This document shows, one piece after another, positions 54,422-62,953 of a DNA stretch of 64,000 nucleotides. Made by a program: the position numbers and the translations under genes. The notes beneath the pieces were generated by a model. It ran no database searches. It was not told where the DNA came from and was given only the letters and a program-made list of their open reading frames with translations. Positions within the stretch are counted from its first letter, which is position 1; every line of letters begins with the position of its first letter. This DNA comes from Bradyrhizobium sp. OK095 (GTDB lineage: Bacteria > Pseudomonadota > Alphaproteobacteria > Rhizobiales > Xanthobacteraceae): NCBI RefSeq assembly GCF_900109945.1, contig NZ_FOBX01000003.1, forward strand, positions 310,001 to 374,000, written 5' to 3'.

Positions 54422-54786
54422 GATGCGTTCCTTCGATCGCTAATCCAGGGGGGCGAGATTTCGGCATCTCGAAACGTCGGGACCTGCAAAGGATGGCATC
54501 CGACCACGCCGCAGATGTTGGACTGGATCAATCCAACGTCTATCCGTTTCCGAGTTCATACGATCACCAGTCTCGGTGACCAGCCTTGAGCGAGATCAAG
54601 GTCACGAGCACGTGCTCGCACGCCGTGTTGCGGTTGCCGGAGCTTACCTTCATGAGGTGAGCGGTTTCATTGCCGTCCTCCGACCGCCGTCCTGATCTTC
54701 GCGCAGCACCTCGGCGCAATCGCGAGATGTGCGCCGTGTGGGCCCATGATACGACATCGGCATCGTTCTCTCCGGAGCCCGTCTTC
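54422..54786. other. 365-bp gap between divergent dehydrogenase and hydrolase genes
   Basis: No credible gene. A 14-bp perfect palindrome, CGAGCACGTGCTCG, is at 54605-54618 and may be an operator or repeat. Otherwise nothing recognised. Confidence 0.4.
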
Positions 54787-56046
54787 ATGTCCGCCGCGCC
54801 CATCCCCACCCAACCGCCCGCGAGCCCCGCCGCCACCGACCCCGAAACCCTCGGCTGGATGCGCGGCTTCCCACCGTCCCCCGACCGCACCATCACCTTC
54901 CAGGACGGCTCGTTCCGCAGCTTTCCTGAACTCCGCTGGGCGTGGAGCAACATCCGCCAGCTGGTGCCGACGGTGAATGTCTGGCGCGGGGCGGGGCCTG
55001 CGTCTGTGCTGCCGCGCCAGGACCACGACATCGGCGCAGTCGCCTCGACCACGATGGACGGGCGCCCCATGACGTTCGCAAAAATGCTGGAGGAGGCCTA
55101 CACCGACGGCATCGCCGTGCTGCATCGGGGCAGACTGATCTATGAGCGCTATTTTGGTGCGTTGAAGCCGCACAAGCCGCATATCGCGATGTCGGTGACG
55201 AAGTCGTTCACCGGCACGCTTGCCGGGATCTTGATCGCGGAAGGCAAGATCGATCCGCATGCGCCAATCACGGACTATTTGCCGGAGCTAAAGGCGAGCG
55301 CGTTCGGCGATGCGCGTGTGCATGAGGCCATGGATATGACCACGGGGCTCGAATACACCGAAGTTTATACCGACAAGAATTCCGCGGTGTGGGGCTTGCG
55401 GCGGGCGAACGGCATGGCGCCGATCCCGCCGGACTATGACGGCGCGACCCATATTTTCGATTTCCTCGTCGAGCAGAAGAAGCAGGGCGAGCATGGCAAG
55501 GCGTTTGCCTACAAGACGGTCAATTCCGACGTGCTGGCCTGGATCATCCGGCGCGCGAGCGGCATGACGTTGTCCGATCTTCTCTCCGAGCAGATCTGGC
55601 AGCCGATGGGGGCGGAGGAGGACGCGCATTATCACGTCGATCGGATCGGCACCGAGAGCGGCGGTGGTGGCCTCTCCACCACGTTGCGCGATCTCGCCCG
55701 GTTCGGCGAGACCATCCGCAATCACGGCCGCTTTAACGGCCGCCAGATCGTGCCGTCGTCCGTCGTCGAAGACATTTCGCGCGGTGGCGACCCCGAAAAG
55801 TTCAAGCCGGCCGGCTACACCACGCTGCCCGGCGCGTCCTACCGCAATCAATGGTGGGTCACGCACAACGAACACGGCGCGTACATGGCGCGCGGTGTCC
55901 ACGGCCAGGGCATCTACGTCGATCCCAAGGCCGAGATGGTGATCGCGCGCTACGCATCGCATCCCGTCGCGGGGAACGCGGCGAACGATCCCGTGACGCT
56001 GCCGGCCTATATGGCGCTGGCGAAGGCGTTGATGGCGGGCGGTTAG
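54787..56046 (+). CDS. Serine hydrolase, beta-lactamase/6-aminohexanoate-dimer hydrolase family
   Basis: 419 residues of the class C beta-lactamase fold. The nucleophile motif SVTK is at residues 136-139, and AYKTVNSD supplies the Tyr-x-Asn-type second motif. The general look is closest to NylB-like esterases and amidases rather than true beta-lactamases. No clear signal peptide, so probably cytosolic. The ATG at 54787 is chosen for its GGAG; an in-frame ATG at 54727 is possible. Confidence 0.87.
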   Translation: MSAAPIPTQPPASPAATDPETLGWMRGFPPSPDRTITFQDGSFRSFPELRWAWSNIRQLVPTVNVWRGAGPASVLPRQDHDIGAVASTTMDGRPMTFAKMLEEAYTDGIAVLHRGRLIYERYFGALKPHKPHIAMSVTKSFTGTLAGILIAEGKIDPHAPITDYLPELKASAFGDARVHEAMDMTTGLEYTEVYTDKNSAVWGLRRANGMAPIPPDYDGATHIFDFLVEQKKQGEHGKAFAYKTVNSDVLAWIIRRASGMTLSDLLSEQIWQPMGAEEDAHYHVDRIGTESGGGGLSTTLRDLARFGETIRNHGRFNGRQIVPSSVVEDISRGGDPEKFKPAGYTTLPGASYRNQWWVTHNEHGAYMARGVHGQGIYVDPKAEMVIARYASHPVAGNAANDPVTLPAYMALAKALMAGG

Positions 56047-56137
56047 TCTCCCACGAACAGCCCACGCCAAACCGCAAGATCGGTCGAGCGCATCACGCCC
56101 GTCACCGCCTAACTGGAGCCGCCACGGAGGAGGGACG

Positions 56138-57016
56138 ATGACGGCGGCACTGCAAAACTATCAGGCCCGGATGCGGCGGGTGCTGGATCATATCGACCGG
56201 CATCTCGACGATGATCTCGACCTGGACGCGGTCAGCGCAGTTGCGGCCTTCTCGAAGTTTCATTTCCACCGGCAGTTCACGGCGACCTTCGGGTTGTCGG
56301 TGCATCGCTATGTTCAGCTGGCCCGTATGAAGCGCGCTTCCTACCGGCTGGCCTACAGTGACGCCCATAACGTCACTGACATCGCGATGGATGCCGGTTA
56401 CGACGCACCGGATGCCTTTGCCCGCGCCTTTCGGCAGAGGTTCGGGCAATCGCCGTCGTCGTTCCAAAAGTCTCCCGACTGGGAGCCGTGGCTTGCGGCC
56501 TTCGGACCTCTCGACAACGCGCGGAGCAAGCTCATGAAGATTTTCACCACTGACGACGTGACCATTCGCGATGTGCCCGCCACGAAGGTGGCGATCATGG
56601 AGCATCGCGGCGACCCTGCGACACTCGGTGACACCATCCGGCGATTCATCGCCTGGCGCAGGTCCGCCGGCCTTCACCCCAAAACAAGCCCGACCTTCAA
56701 TGTCTGGCATTCCGAACGGCGTCCCGTGCCGCCTGCCGATTATCGCATGGACCTTTGTGTCGGGACCGACCACCCGATTGCGGCGAACGGCGAAGACATC
56801 ACGGCCGGCGAGATTCCCGGCGGACGCTGTGCGGTGCTGCGCGTCGTCGGCTACACCGACAATCTCGAGCCAGCCGCGCTCTATCTTTATCGCGACTGGC
56901 TTCCGGCCAGCGGTGAGGAAGCTCGCGACTTCCCGATCTATTGCCAGCGGCTGAGCTTCTTCCCGGAGGTACCGGAGCACGAGGCGGTGGCGGACGTCTT
57001 TCTGCCGCTGAAATAG
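56138..57016 (+). CDS. AraC family regulator with GyrI-like effector domain
   Basis: 292 residues. Two helix-turn-helices fill residues 8-110 (AVSAVAAFSKFHFHRQF, then TDIAMDAGYDAPDAFARAF). The C-terminal ~155 residues are a GyrI-like/SOUL-type small-molecule binding domain (VTIRDVPATKVAIMEHRGD), as in Rob and BmrR. It probably senses a lipophilic compound. AGGAGGG precedes the ATG. It converges with the monooxygenase gene. Confidence 0.9.
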   Translation: MTAALQNYQARMRRVLDHIDRHLDDDLDLDAVSAVAAFSKFHFHRQFTATFGLSVHRYVQLARMKRASYRLAYSDAHNVTDIAMDAGYDAPDAFARAFRQRFGQSPSSFQKSPDWEPWLAAFGPLDNARSKLMKIFTTDDVTIRDVPATKVAIMEHRGDPATLGDTIRRFIAWRRSAGLHPKTSPTFNVWHSERRPVPPADYRMDLCVGTDHPIAANGEDITAGEIPGGRCAVLRVVGYTDNLEPAALYLYRDWLPASGEEARDFPIYCQRLSFFPEVPEHEAVADVFLPLK

Positions 57017-57029
57017 GTTGATGCGTGGC

Positions 57030-58169
57030 TCAATCCCGCGCCGTCCCGCGCATGCCGGTAAAGAACTCCACCAGGCTGAACGGCGCGCGCTCGCCAAGAC
57101 AAAGCTCGAGGACCTGGTGCGCGCCGGCTGCTGCTGATTGGCTGCGGAGAAACATCGCGCCTTCGTAAATCCCAAGCGCGGCTTCGACGTCGTCGGGACG
57201 CGCGGCGATGGCCTGGCCGAGCTCGGCGCCGTCGAGCATTGCGAGATTGGCGCCTTCGCCGGCGGGCGGCATCAGATGCGCGGCATCGCCGAGCAGTGTC
57301 ACCCCGGGCACACGGTCCCAGCGATGGTCGTTCGGCAACGCGTGGATCATGCGCAGCACCGGTGCCGTGTCGGCGGCGGTGATCAGCGCGGTGAGGGCGG
57401 GCGCCCAGCCGTCGAATTCGGCGGCGATGCGCGCGCCAGCAGCGGGGCCGTCGCTGAAGTCGATGCCGGCAATCCATGCGGCGGGCCTGTTCAGCGCGAT
57501 GTAGGCGTGCAGCGTGCTCCCGGGCTCGCGATGCGCAAAGATGCCTTTGCCGGGTGCGATCGCGAACAGTCCGCCGCCGCCGACCGCTTCGGCCGTAGCC
57601 TCGTGTCGCATGTCGGCGTCGTGGAGATACATCTCGATGAACGAGGTGCCGACATATTTTGGCTCAGCACTCGACAGCAGCGGCCGGACCTTCGACCATG
57701 CGCCATCCGCGCCTACGAGCAGGTTTGTGCTCGCGCCAGAGCCGTCGTCGAATGTCAGCTCATGCCGCCCTTCGCCGCGGGCGACAACGTCGGTCAGCTT
57801 CTTGCCCCATCGGATCGTCCCGGCGGGCAGGGAGTCCAGCAGGATGCGCCGCAGCGCGCCGCGGTGCACCTCGGGCCGCCCGCCCGTGCCGTCATCGGGT
57901 TCGTCGAGCAGCAGCTGGGCATGCCGGTCGAGCACGCGCGAGGCCTGGCCGCCCTCGTGGATGAGGCTGCGGAATTCGTCGAACAGACCGGCTGTCTTGA
58001 TTGCCAGCTGTCCGCTGTCGTCGTGGATGTCGAGCATTCCGCCCTGCGTCCGCGCCATCGCGGAGGCCTCCGCCTCGTAGACTTCTGCGGCAATGCCATG
58101 AAGGTGCAGCACGCGGGCAAGCGTGAGGCCTCCGAGGCCTGCACCGATAATCGTGACCGGTGGTGTCAT
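57030..58169 (-). CDS. FAD-dependent monooxygenase (TetX-like)
   Basis: 379 residues of the aromatic hydroxylase family. FAD motifs: VTIIGAGLGGLTLARVL at the N terminus, LLVGADGAWSKVRPLL in the middle, and TLLGDAAHLMPPAGEGAN near the C terminus. The sequence pattern (GGMLDIHDDSGQLAI) resembles TetX-type enzymes, which hydroxylate tetracyclines and related compounds; its real substrate is unknown. The ATG at 58169 has an AAAGG site and gives the family N terminus; upstream codons lie in the operators. Confidence 0.87.
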   Translation of the reverse strand: MTPPVTIIGAGLGGLTLARVLHLHGIAAEVYEAEASAMARTQGGMLDIHDDSGQLAIKTAGLFDEFRSLIHEGGQASRVLDRHAQLLLDEPDDGTGGRPEVHRGALRRILLDSLPAGTIRWGKKLTDVVARGEGRHELTFDDGSGASTNLLVGADGAWSKVRPLLSSAEPKYVGTSFIEMYLHDADMRHEATAEAVGGGGLFAIAPGKGIFAHREPGSTLHAYIALNRPAAWIAGIDFSDGPAAGARIAAEFDGWAPALTALITAADTAPVLRMIHALPNDHRWDRVPGVTLLGDAAHLMPPAGEGANLAMLDGAELGQAIAARPDDVEAALGIYEGAMFLRSQSAAAGAHQVLELCLGERAPFSLVEFFTGMRGTARD

Positions 58170-58192
58170 CGGAATGCCTTTCATAAGTCCGT

Positions 58193-58228
58193 TGGAACGT
58201 TGTTCCATAGTATTGGAACGATGTTCCA
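58193..58228. promoter_or_regulatory. Two tandem TetR operators TGGAAC-N3-GTTCCA
   Basis: Perfect-armed 15-bp palindromes at 58193-58207 (centre GTT) and 58214-58228 (centre GAT), with centres 21 bp apart, two helical turns. They lie between the monooxygenase and TetR starts, so a single repressor can shut both genes. Confidence 0.8.
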
Positions 58229-58247
58229 TTTATGTCAAGATGCATCC

Positions 58248-58931
58248 ATGCCGACCAAAACCCGAAAGAAGACCCAGCGGATCGAACGGCGCACCGACGC
58301 GCTCTCCCGGGAGCGGATCATCGCGGCCGCAATCGAGATCCTCGACGCCGGCGGCGAGGGCGCTTTGACCGTCCGTGCGCTCGCGGCGCATCTGGCGACG
58401 GGAAGCGGGGCGATCTACTGGCACGTCGCCGACAAGAACGAACTGCTCGCTGCGGCCGCCGACGACGTCATCGCCCGTGTCGTGAGCGAGGTGGCCGGTG
58501 GCGCCGAGCCCCGCGAGGCGATCCGCGCGGTCGCCATCGGCGTGTTCGACGCCATCGATGTTCATCCGTGGGTCGGCGCGCAGCTTTTTCGCGAGCCGTG
58601 GCGGCCCGCGACACTGGAGATCGTCGAGAGCGTCGGCGGCCGGCTCCAGGCGCTCGGCGTGCCCAAGGCCGCGCTATTCGACTCCGCGTCCGCGCTCGTG
58701 CACTACATCCTCGGCGTCGCCGGACAGAACGCCGCCAACGCTCGCATCCATACCGCCGGCATGGATCGATCGGCCTTCCTTGCGTCCGTCGCCGCACAAT
58801 GGGAAGCGCTCGATCCCGCAAAATATCCGTTCGTGCGGCAGATGGCGGCGCAGCTGCGCGGCCACGACGACCGCGAGCAGTTCCTCGCCGGTATCGATCT
58901 GATCCTGGCTGGCATCGGAACGGTTCGATAG
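58248..58931 (+). CDS. TetR family transcriptional regulator
   Basis: 227 residues. A basic N-terminal tail (TKTRKKTQRIERR) precedes the helix-turn-helix (LTVRALAAHLATGSGAIYWH), then a ligand domain of the TetR_C type. It is divergent from the monooxygenase and surely its repressor, with two palindromic sites between them; the inducer is probably a substrate of that enzyme. The ATG at 58248 is preferred because the alternative at 58221 lies in the operator. Confidence 0.9.
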   Translation: MPTKTRKKTQRIERRTDALSRERIIAAAIEILDAGGEGALTVRALAAHLATGSGAIYWHVADKNELLAAAADDVIARVVSEVAGGAEPREAIRAVAIGVFDAIDVHPWVGAQLFREPWRPATLEIVESVGGRLQALGVPKAALFDSASALVHYILGVAGQNAANARIHTAGMDRSAFLASVAAQWEALDPAKYPFVRQMAAQLRGHDDREQFLAGIDLILAGIGTVR

Positions 58932-58952
58932 CGCATGATCAAATGGAGCGCG

Positions 58953-59873
58953 CTAGCTGCCTGCGCCATCGAGGCTACGCAGTCCCTGTCTCAATTGTTT
59001 TGCTGCGAAATCCAGGAACACGCGCGTCTTTGAAGGAAGCGTGTCGCGTCCGGCGTGGATGAGGTGAACCGGAAACGGTTCGACCTCGAAGTCAGCCAGG
59101 ACGATCCGCAAGCGTTCCTCGCGCACGGCGTCGGCGCATTGATAGTGCAGCACGCGGGTGGCGCCGACGCCTTGGGCCGCAGCCCAGACGGCGGCCTCGG
59201 CGGTCGAAACCGACAGCCGAGGCGCGATGGAGATATCGGTGATCCGCTTTGTGTCCTTGGTCCGGAACGGCCAGGCCGGTGCCGGTGATAGAAAATCGAA
59301 ATTGACGCAAGGAAGCCTGGCCAGGTCCGCAGGCGATTTCGGCATGCCATAGCCGGCAATCAGTTTCGGACTGGCGCAGACAACGGTCCGCATCGTGCCG
59401 ATACGCATGGCGACCTTGCTGCTGTCGGGCAGGTGACCGATGCGGACGGCCATGTCGACGCGATCGTCGATCAGATGGAGATTCAGGTCGGACAGCACCA
59501 GCCGCACGTTGATCTCCGGAAAGGCCGTGAGGAAATCGGTGACGACGGGAAGGATGTGCATGCGGCCGAAGAGGACGGGAGCGGTCAGGATCAGTTCGCC
59601 GCGAGGCGCATGAAACTCACCGGCGGCGACCCGCTCGGTCTCGTCGATCTCTTCGAGAATGCGCCGGGCGGCGGCCACGTAGGTTGCGCCGGTATCGGTC
59701 AGCGTCACCTTACGGGTCGTGCGCACCAGCAGCTTGGTCCCGAGGTGTGTCTCGAGTTCGTTCACCTTCCGGCTGACGGTTGCCAGGGGCATGCCCAGCT
59801 CGCGGCTGGCGGCGGAGAAACTCCCCTTGGTCACCACCCGCAACAGGACCGTCATAGCTTCGAAGCGATCCAT
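58953..59873 (-). CDS. LysR family transcriptional regulator
   Basis: 306 residues. DNA-binding part at residues 1-60 (FSAASRELGMPLATVSRKVN), in the CrgA/DsdC-like subgroup with an N-terminal MDRFEAMTVLLRV. The effector domain follows. It is divergent from the AhpD-like gene, with 124 bp between the starts; control of that gene is likely. The effector is unknown. Confidence 0.9.
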   Translation of the reverse strand: MDRFEAMTVLLRVVTKGSFSAASRELGMPLATVSRKVNELETHLGTKLLVRTTRKVTLTDTGATYVAAARRILEEIDETERVAAGEFHAPRGELILTAPVLFGRMHILPVVTDFLTAFPEINVRLVLSDLNLHLIDDRVDMAVRIGHLPDSSKVAMRIGTMRTVVCASPKLIAGYGMPKSPADLARLPCVNFDFLSPAPAWPFRTKDTKRITDISIAPRLSVSTAEAAVWAAAQGVGATRVLHYQCADAVREERLRIVLADFEVEPFPVHLIHAGRDTLPSKTRVFLDFAAKQLRQGLRSLDGAGS

Positions 59874-59997
59874 GACTATTCCATTTCATGAGAACTGCCC
59901 TCTCAGTCTTAGATGATTATCCCAGCAAGTGGAATGGACTACCTCTCACAACAGGCGAGCCGCTTCCCGGTTCAGCCCGCTGCAAAAGGAAAAAGCC

Positions 59998-60543
59998 ATG
60001 TCCCGTCTCGCCATTCCCGCCCGCGACGATGTCCCCGAAGCTTCGAAGCCGATCCTGGACGCCGTGCACAAGCAACTCGGTGTCGTGCCCAACATGTTTC
60101 GCCTGATCGCATCGAGCCCGGCCACGCTCCAGGGGTTTGCTGCCAACAACGGCGCGCTCACCAAGACACTCGACGTCAAGACGCGTGAGCGGATTGCGCT
60201 GGCCGTCGCTCAGGTGAATGCTTGCGACTACTGCTTGTCGGCGCACAGCTATCTCGGTCTCAACCTCGCGAAGATCAGCCCGGAGGAGGTCGCGCTCAAC
60301 CGCAAGGGAGAGTCCGGTGATGCGAAAGCGGATGCGGCGGTACGGTTCGCGGCCAAGATCGTGCGCGAGCGCGGGCATGTCGGCAATGCCGATATCAAGG
60401 CGGTGCGTGACGCAGGCTTCGGCGACGGCCAGATCGTCGAGATCGTTGCCGTCGTGGCCGAGAATATCTTCACGAACCTGCTCAATGTGGTTGCGGAAAC
60501 CGACATCGATTTTCCGGTCGTCCGCGCGACTGAGGCGGCCTGA
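59998..60543 (+). CDS. AhpD-like carboxymuconolactone decarboxylase family peroxidase
   Basis: 181 residues. The redox motif CDYCLSAH gives Cys76, Cys79 and His83, as in AhpD-type alkylhydroperoxidases, which reduce peroxides or partner proteins through a disulfide. RERIALAVAQVNA precedes it. The ATG at 59998 follows AAAAGG; the frame is open to 59929. Probably regulated by the divergent LysR protein. Confidence 0.87.
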   Translation: MSRLAIPARDDVPEASKPILDAVHKQLGVVPNMFRLIASSPATLQGFAANNGALTKTLDVKTRERIALAVAQVNACDYCLSAHSYLGLNLAKISPEEVALNRKGESGDAKADAAVRFAAKIVRERGHVGNADIKAVRDAGFGDGQIVEIVAVVAENIFTNLLNVVAETDIDFPVVRATEAA

Positions 60544-60633
60544 TGCCAAGCGCGCCGAGGCGTGCGCGCGCCTCGGCCGTGTTTCTCGTCGGCTTCTTTC
60601 TCAGCCGTTTGCAGCTTCAGTGTGATGTCTGCG

Positions 60634-61179
60634 TTAGGTATCTTGACGCCAGAGGCGTACCCAATTGAGGCAGTTAGCGATGACCGTCTCCATTGGTTCG
60701 TTTGCGTCAACAATCGCGTCGGCGTATTCTGGTAGGACAGTTCGCAGTTGTGCTTCGACGCGGTGATCGGAAGCGCGAGCAAAATCGGTTCGATCTGGCC
60801 TAGACTCAACACGCACCAAGCGGGTTGCCTCTTGGGCGCTGAGAAACAACATCCGAGCCTGCATTGGGGCTATCTGAGTTTGAAGATTTTCGAAAATGCT
60901 GACGTGCCGGATTCCATCGATGACGAAATCCCGCCCGGGTTGAAATCCTCCGGCAGTAAGTACGTCGCGGCAAAAGGCTGGTGCATTTTCTTCGACACGC
61001 CTTTGCCCGAGATCCTGCAATGCCTCGCGAGAGTTCGGATCACCGCCCCCGCGAGCGATCTCGTCACGCAAATAATCGCCGAATCCCCCGCGGCGCCATC
61101 CGAGCGTGTTAGCGACGGCGACACTGATCGAAGATTTTCCGCTGCCGATTTGACCGGAAAAACAAAGTAAGATGTTCAT
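60634..61179 (-). CDS. Small P-loop kinase, adenylate-kinase-like; last gene of the four-gene cassette
   Basis: 181 residues. Walker A is GQIGSGKSS at residues 9-17, and FGDYLRDEIARGGGDP resembles the substrate-binding turn of nucleotide or dephospho-CoA kinases. A lid-like segment (RVESRPDRTDFARASDHRVE) with three arginines follows. A small phosphate acceptor, possibly a nucleotide, is likely; which one is unknown. The ATG at 61179 overlaps the ASCH stop by four bases. Confidence 0.75.
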   Translation of the reverse strand: MNILLCFSGQIGSGKSSISVAVANTLGWRRGGFGDYLRDEIARGGGDPNSREALQDLGQRRVEENAPAFCRDVLTAGGFQPGRDFVIDGIRHVSIFENLQTQIAPMQARMLFLSAQEATRLVRVESRPDRTDFARASDHRVEAQLRTVLPEYADAIVDANEPMETVIANCLNWVRLWRQDT

Positions 61180-61679
61180 GCGAAGTCGAACGCCATCTGA
61201 CGTGATCGGAGAGATACCCAGCCACGGCGATCTCGCTTTTCGCAGCTTACCGGAGCGACAAATGCTGCTAAATCGAGTTCGATCAGAGTCGCGTAGAGCG
61301 CGTCGGTGCGAGCAGCCCAAAATGCGTCGTCGCCTCCGATCCCCCAGCCGAATCGCCCTCGGATGCGGTCAATCGGCTCGCTGACAAGGTCGTAGAACCA
61401 AGTACGGCGCGCGAGAGCGATGCCGCATATCGGCCCTGCTACCTGCTTAATGAGGATAATGTCGCCATCGCCGATCTCTCCATACGGAGCACAGCGGTTG
61501 CGACTGAATCGCGACTCGATGGTCTTTTCGCCTGACAGCACCTTCGACAAAAACGGCTCGGAAAAAATGGCGAGATGAATGCCAATACGACTCTGAGGTC
61601 GCATCGCGTCCGACAAGTAGGTCAGCCAGAACTGATTGCCGTTGACGTGTCGCAGTAACTGGTCGAATTGGACCTCCAA
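61176..61679 (-). CDS. ASCH-domain protein
   Basis: 167 residues. Residues about 30-95 (IHLAIFSEPFLSKVLSGEKT, then ESRFSRNRCAPYG and DGDIILIKQ) match the ASCH/PUA-like fold, which binds RNA or modified nucleosides, and in some cases hydrolyses them. The GEKTIESRF block is the ASCH signature. Overlaps the methyltransferase-like gene by 58 bp and the kinase gene by 4 bp, so all are translated together. Confidence 0.72.
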   Translation of the reverse strand: MEVQFDQLLRHVNGNQFWLTYLSDAMRPQSRIGIHLAIFSEPFLSKVLSGEKTIESRFSRNRCAPYGEIGDGDIILIKQVAGPICGIALARRTWFYDLVSEPIDRIRGRFGWGIGGDDAFWAARTDALYATLIELDLAAFVAPVSCEKRDRRGWVSLRSRQMAFDFA

Positions 61680-62953
61680 TTCATGCTCCGTTCCAGCGCC
61701 GTCCCATCGTCGCCGTGTTCTTCCCGTGCCTCGAGGGCAGCCAAGCCGCGCAGCTCTTCTGCGACTCGCAGCACCGCGTCACGTTCGCGCATACTGCCCC
61801 AGAGAGTAGGTTGCAGGCTAGAGCCACTAGCCATACTGGCGCACGAAACCGCTGCTTCAAGCAGAAGCTGTGGATTGTCAGTGCAAAAGATGCGATTCCC
61901 AGACGTCCAAGCCTGGACTTTTCTCCGTCGCCGGTCACGTCGGCTAACAGTCGGTAGTACATCACCATCTACCAACGAGATCAGTCCGATCTCACCAGTA
62001 TCATGCCGGTTCACGTCTTTCAGGAAAAGTCGCATGCGGCCAATTGAGATCTCTATCCAATCACGACGACGGTTTGTGTCAACAAGAGGGGCTCTTGTTG
62101 ATTCCCGCGCCTTTCGAAAGACGAAGAGGTCGCCGCGTCTCCATTGCGGTGGCGGATGGATGCCGGATGCTGCGAGTGCGTTACGTTCGAAAAAAGGAGT
62201 ATCGTAGGTGATCGCCAACTCGTTATGGTCGATGAGGTCGAGGCCGAGTCGTTTCGCAAAACGGACTGCCGCGTCGCGATCGGCTTCTGCAGTTGGACGC
62301 GTACAAGATGGGGCGAGGCTGATTAGTATGACGCCGCCTCGCCGGCAGGCGTGCGCCGCAGCGGTCAACATCGGGCGCACGAAGTCGGGATACCAAGGCG
62401 GGTCGAGTAGCACAGCATCGGCGCTCTCGAACGGTAGACCAGTGTTACAGTAGGCTATAGAGATTGGCGATCCAGTTGCGCGATTGAGGGAGCGAACGCG
62501 GTCAGTAATGCAATTGTTCTCGGCAAGGAAGTGGACGCGGCGGTCAATCGGCAGTGCCAGCGCCTCGATAGCGAGGCCGGGCGTACCAAACAGCAATAGC
62601 TCACCATCCGTGCGCGTTAAGTCAGTCGCGCGATTGAGCAGTAAACGCGCTGCATCGGATGTAAAACGCCACTCGTAGTCTAGCGGGTGCGGGAGCGGCA
62701 GTAGCGATCGGCCTTCGATCGACGTGGCGTTCTGCGCAGCTTGTCGTCTCACGTTCGCGACAAACGTGGCGGAGATGGCTCTGCGTTTCGCGAGCCGATC
62801 TAGAGATGCGAGAATCTCGGTTGGGTAGATTGACGGCAATTGATGAAGAAGGGCAGCGAAGCTTCTCGCTCTGCCGGACGCAGCGGCATACGTGAGTGCG
62901 TCAATCTTTGCGGCAAAATCAACCTCGGCGATTGAGCGGCGCGCTACGACCAC
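61622..62953 (-). CDS. SAM-dependent methyltransferase-like protein with DPPW motif
   Basis: 443 residues from a GTG. Residues about 25-75 are helical and may be a small DNA-binding part. LFGTPGLAIEAL (121-132) resembles SAM motif I, and LLDPPWYPDF (184-187 for DPPW) is the catalytic motif of N6-adenine or related amino-methyltransferases. The C-terminal third is basic (SRRDRRRRKVQ) and unassigned. It could methylate a base in DNA or RNA, or a free nucleotide. Overlaps the radical SAM gene by 10 bp. Confidence 0.72.
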   Translation of the reverse strand: MVVARRSIAEVDFAAKIDALTYAAASGRARSFAALLHQLPSIYPTEILASLDRLAKRRAISATFVANVRRQAAQNATSIEGRSLLPLPHPLDYEWRFTSDAARLLLNRATDLTRTDGELLLFGTPGLAIEALALPIDRRVHFLAENNCITDRVRSLNRATGSPISIAYCNTGLPFESADAVLLDPPWYPDFVRPMLTAAAHACRRGGVILISLAPSCTRPTAEADRDAAVRFAKRLGLDLIDHNELAITYDTPFFERNALAASGIHPPPQWRRGDLFVFRKARESTRAPLVDTNRRRDWIEISIGRMRLFLKDVNRHDTGEIGLISLVDGDVLPTVSRRDRRRRKVQAWTSGNRIFCTDNPQLLLEAAVSCASMASGSSLQPTLWGSMRERDAVLRVAEELRGLAALEAREEHGDDGTALERSMNWRSNSTSYCDTSTAISSG

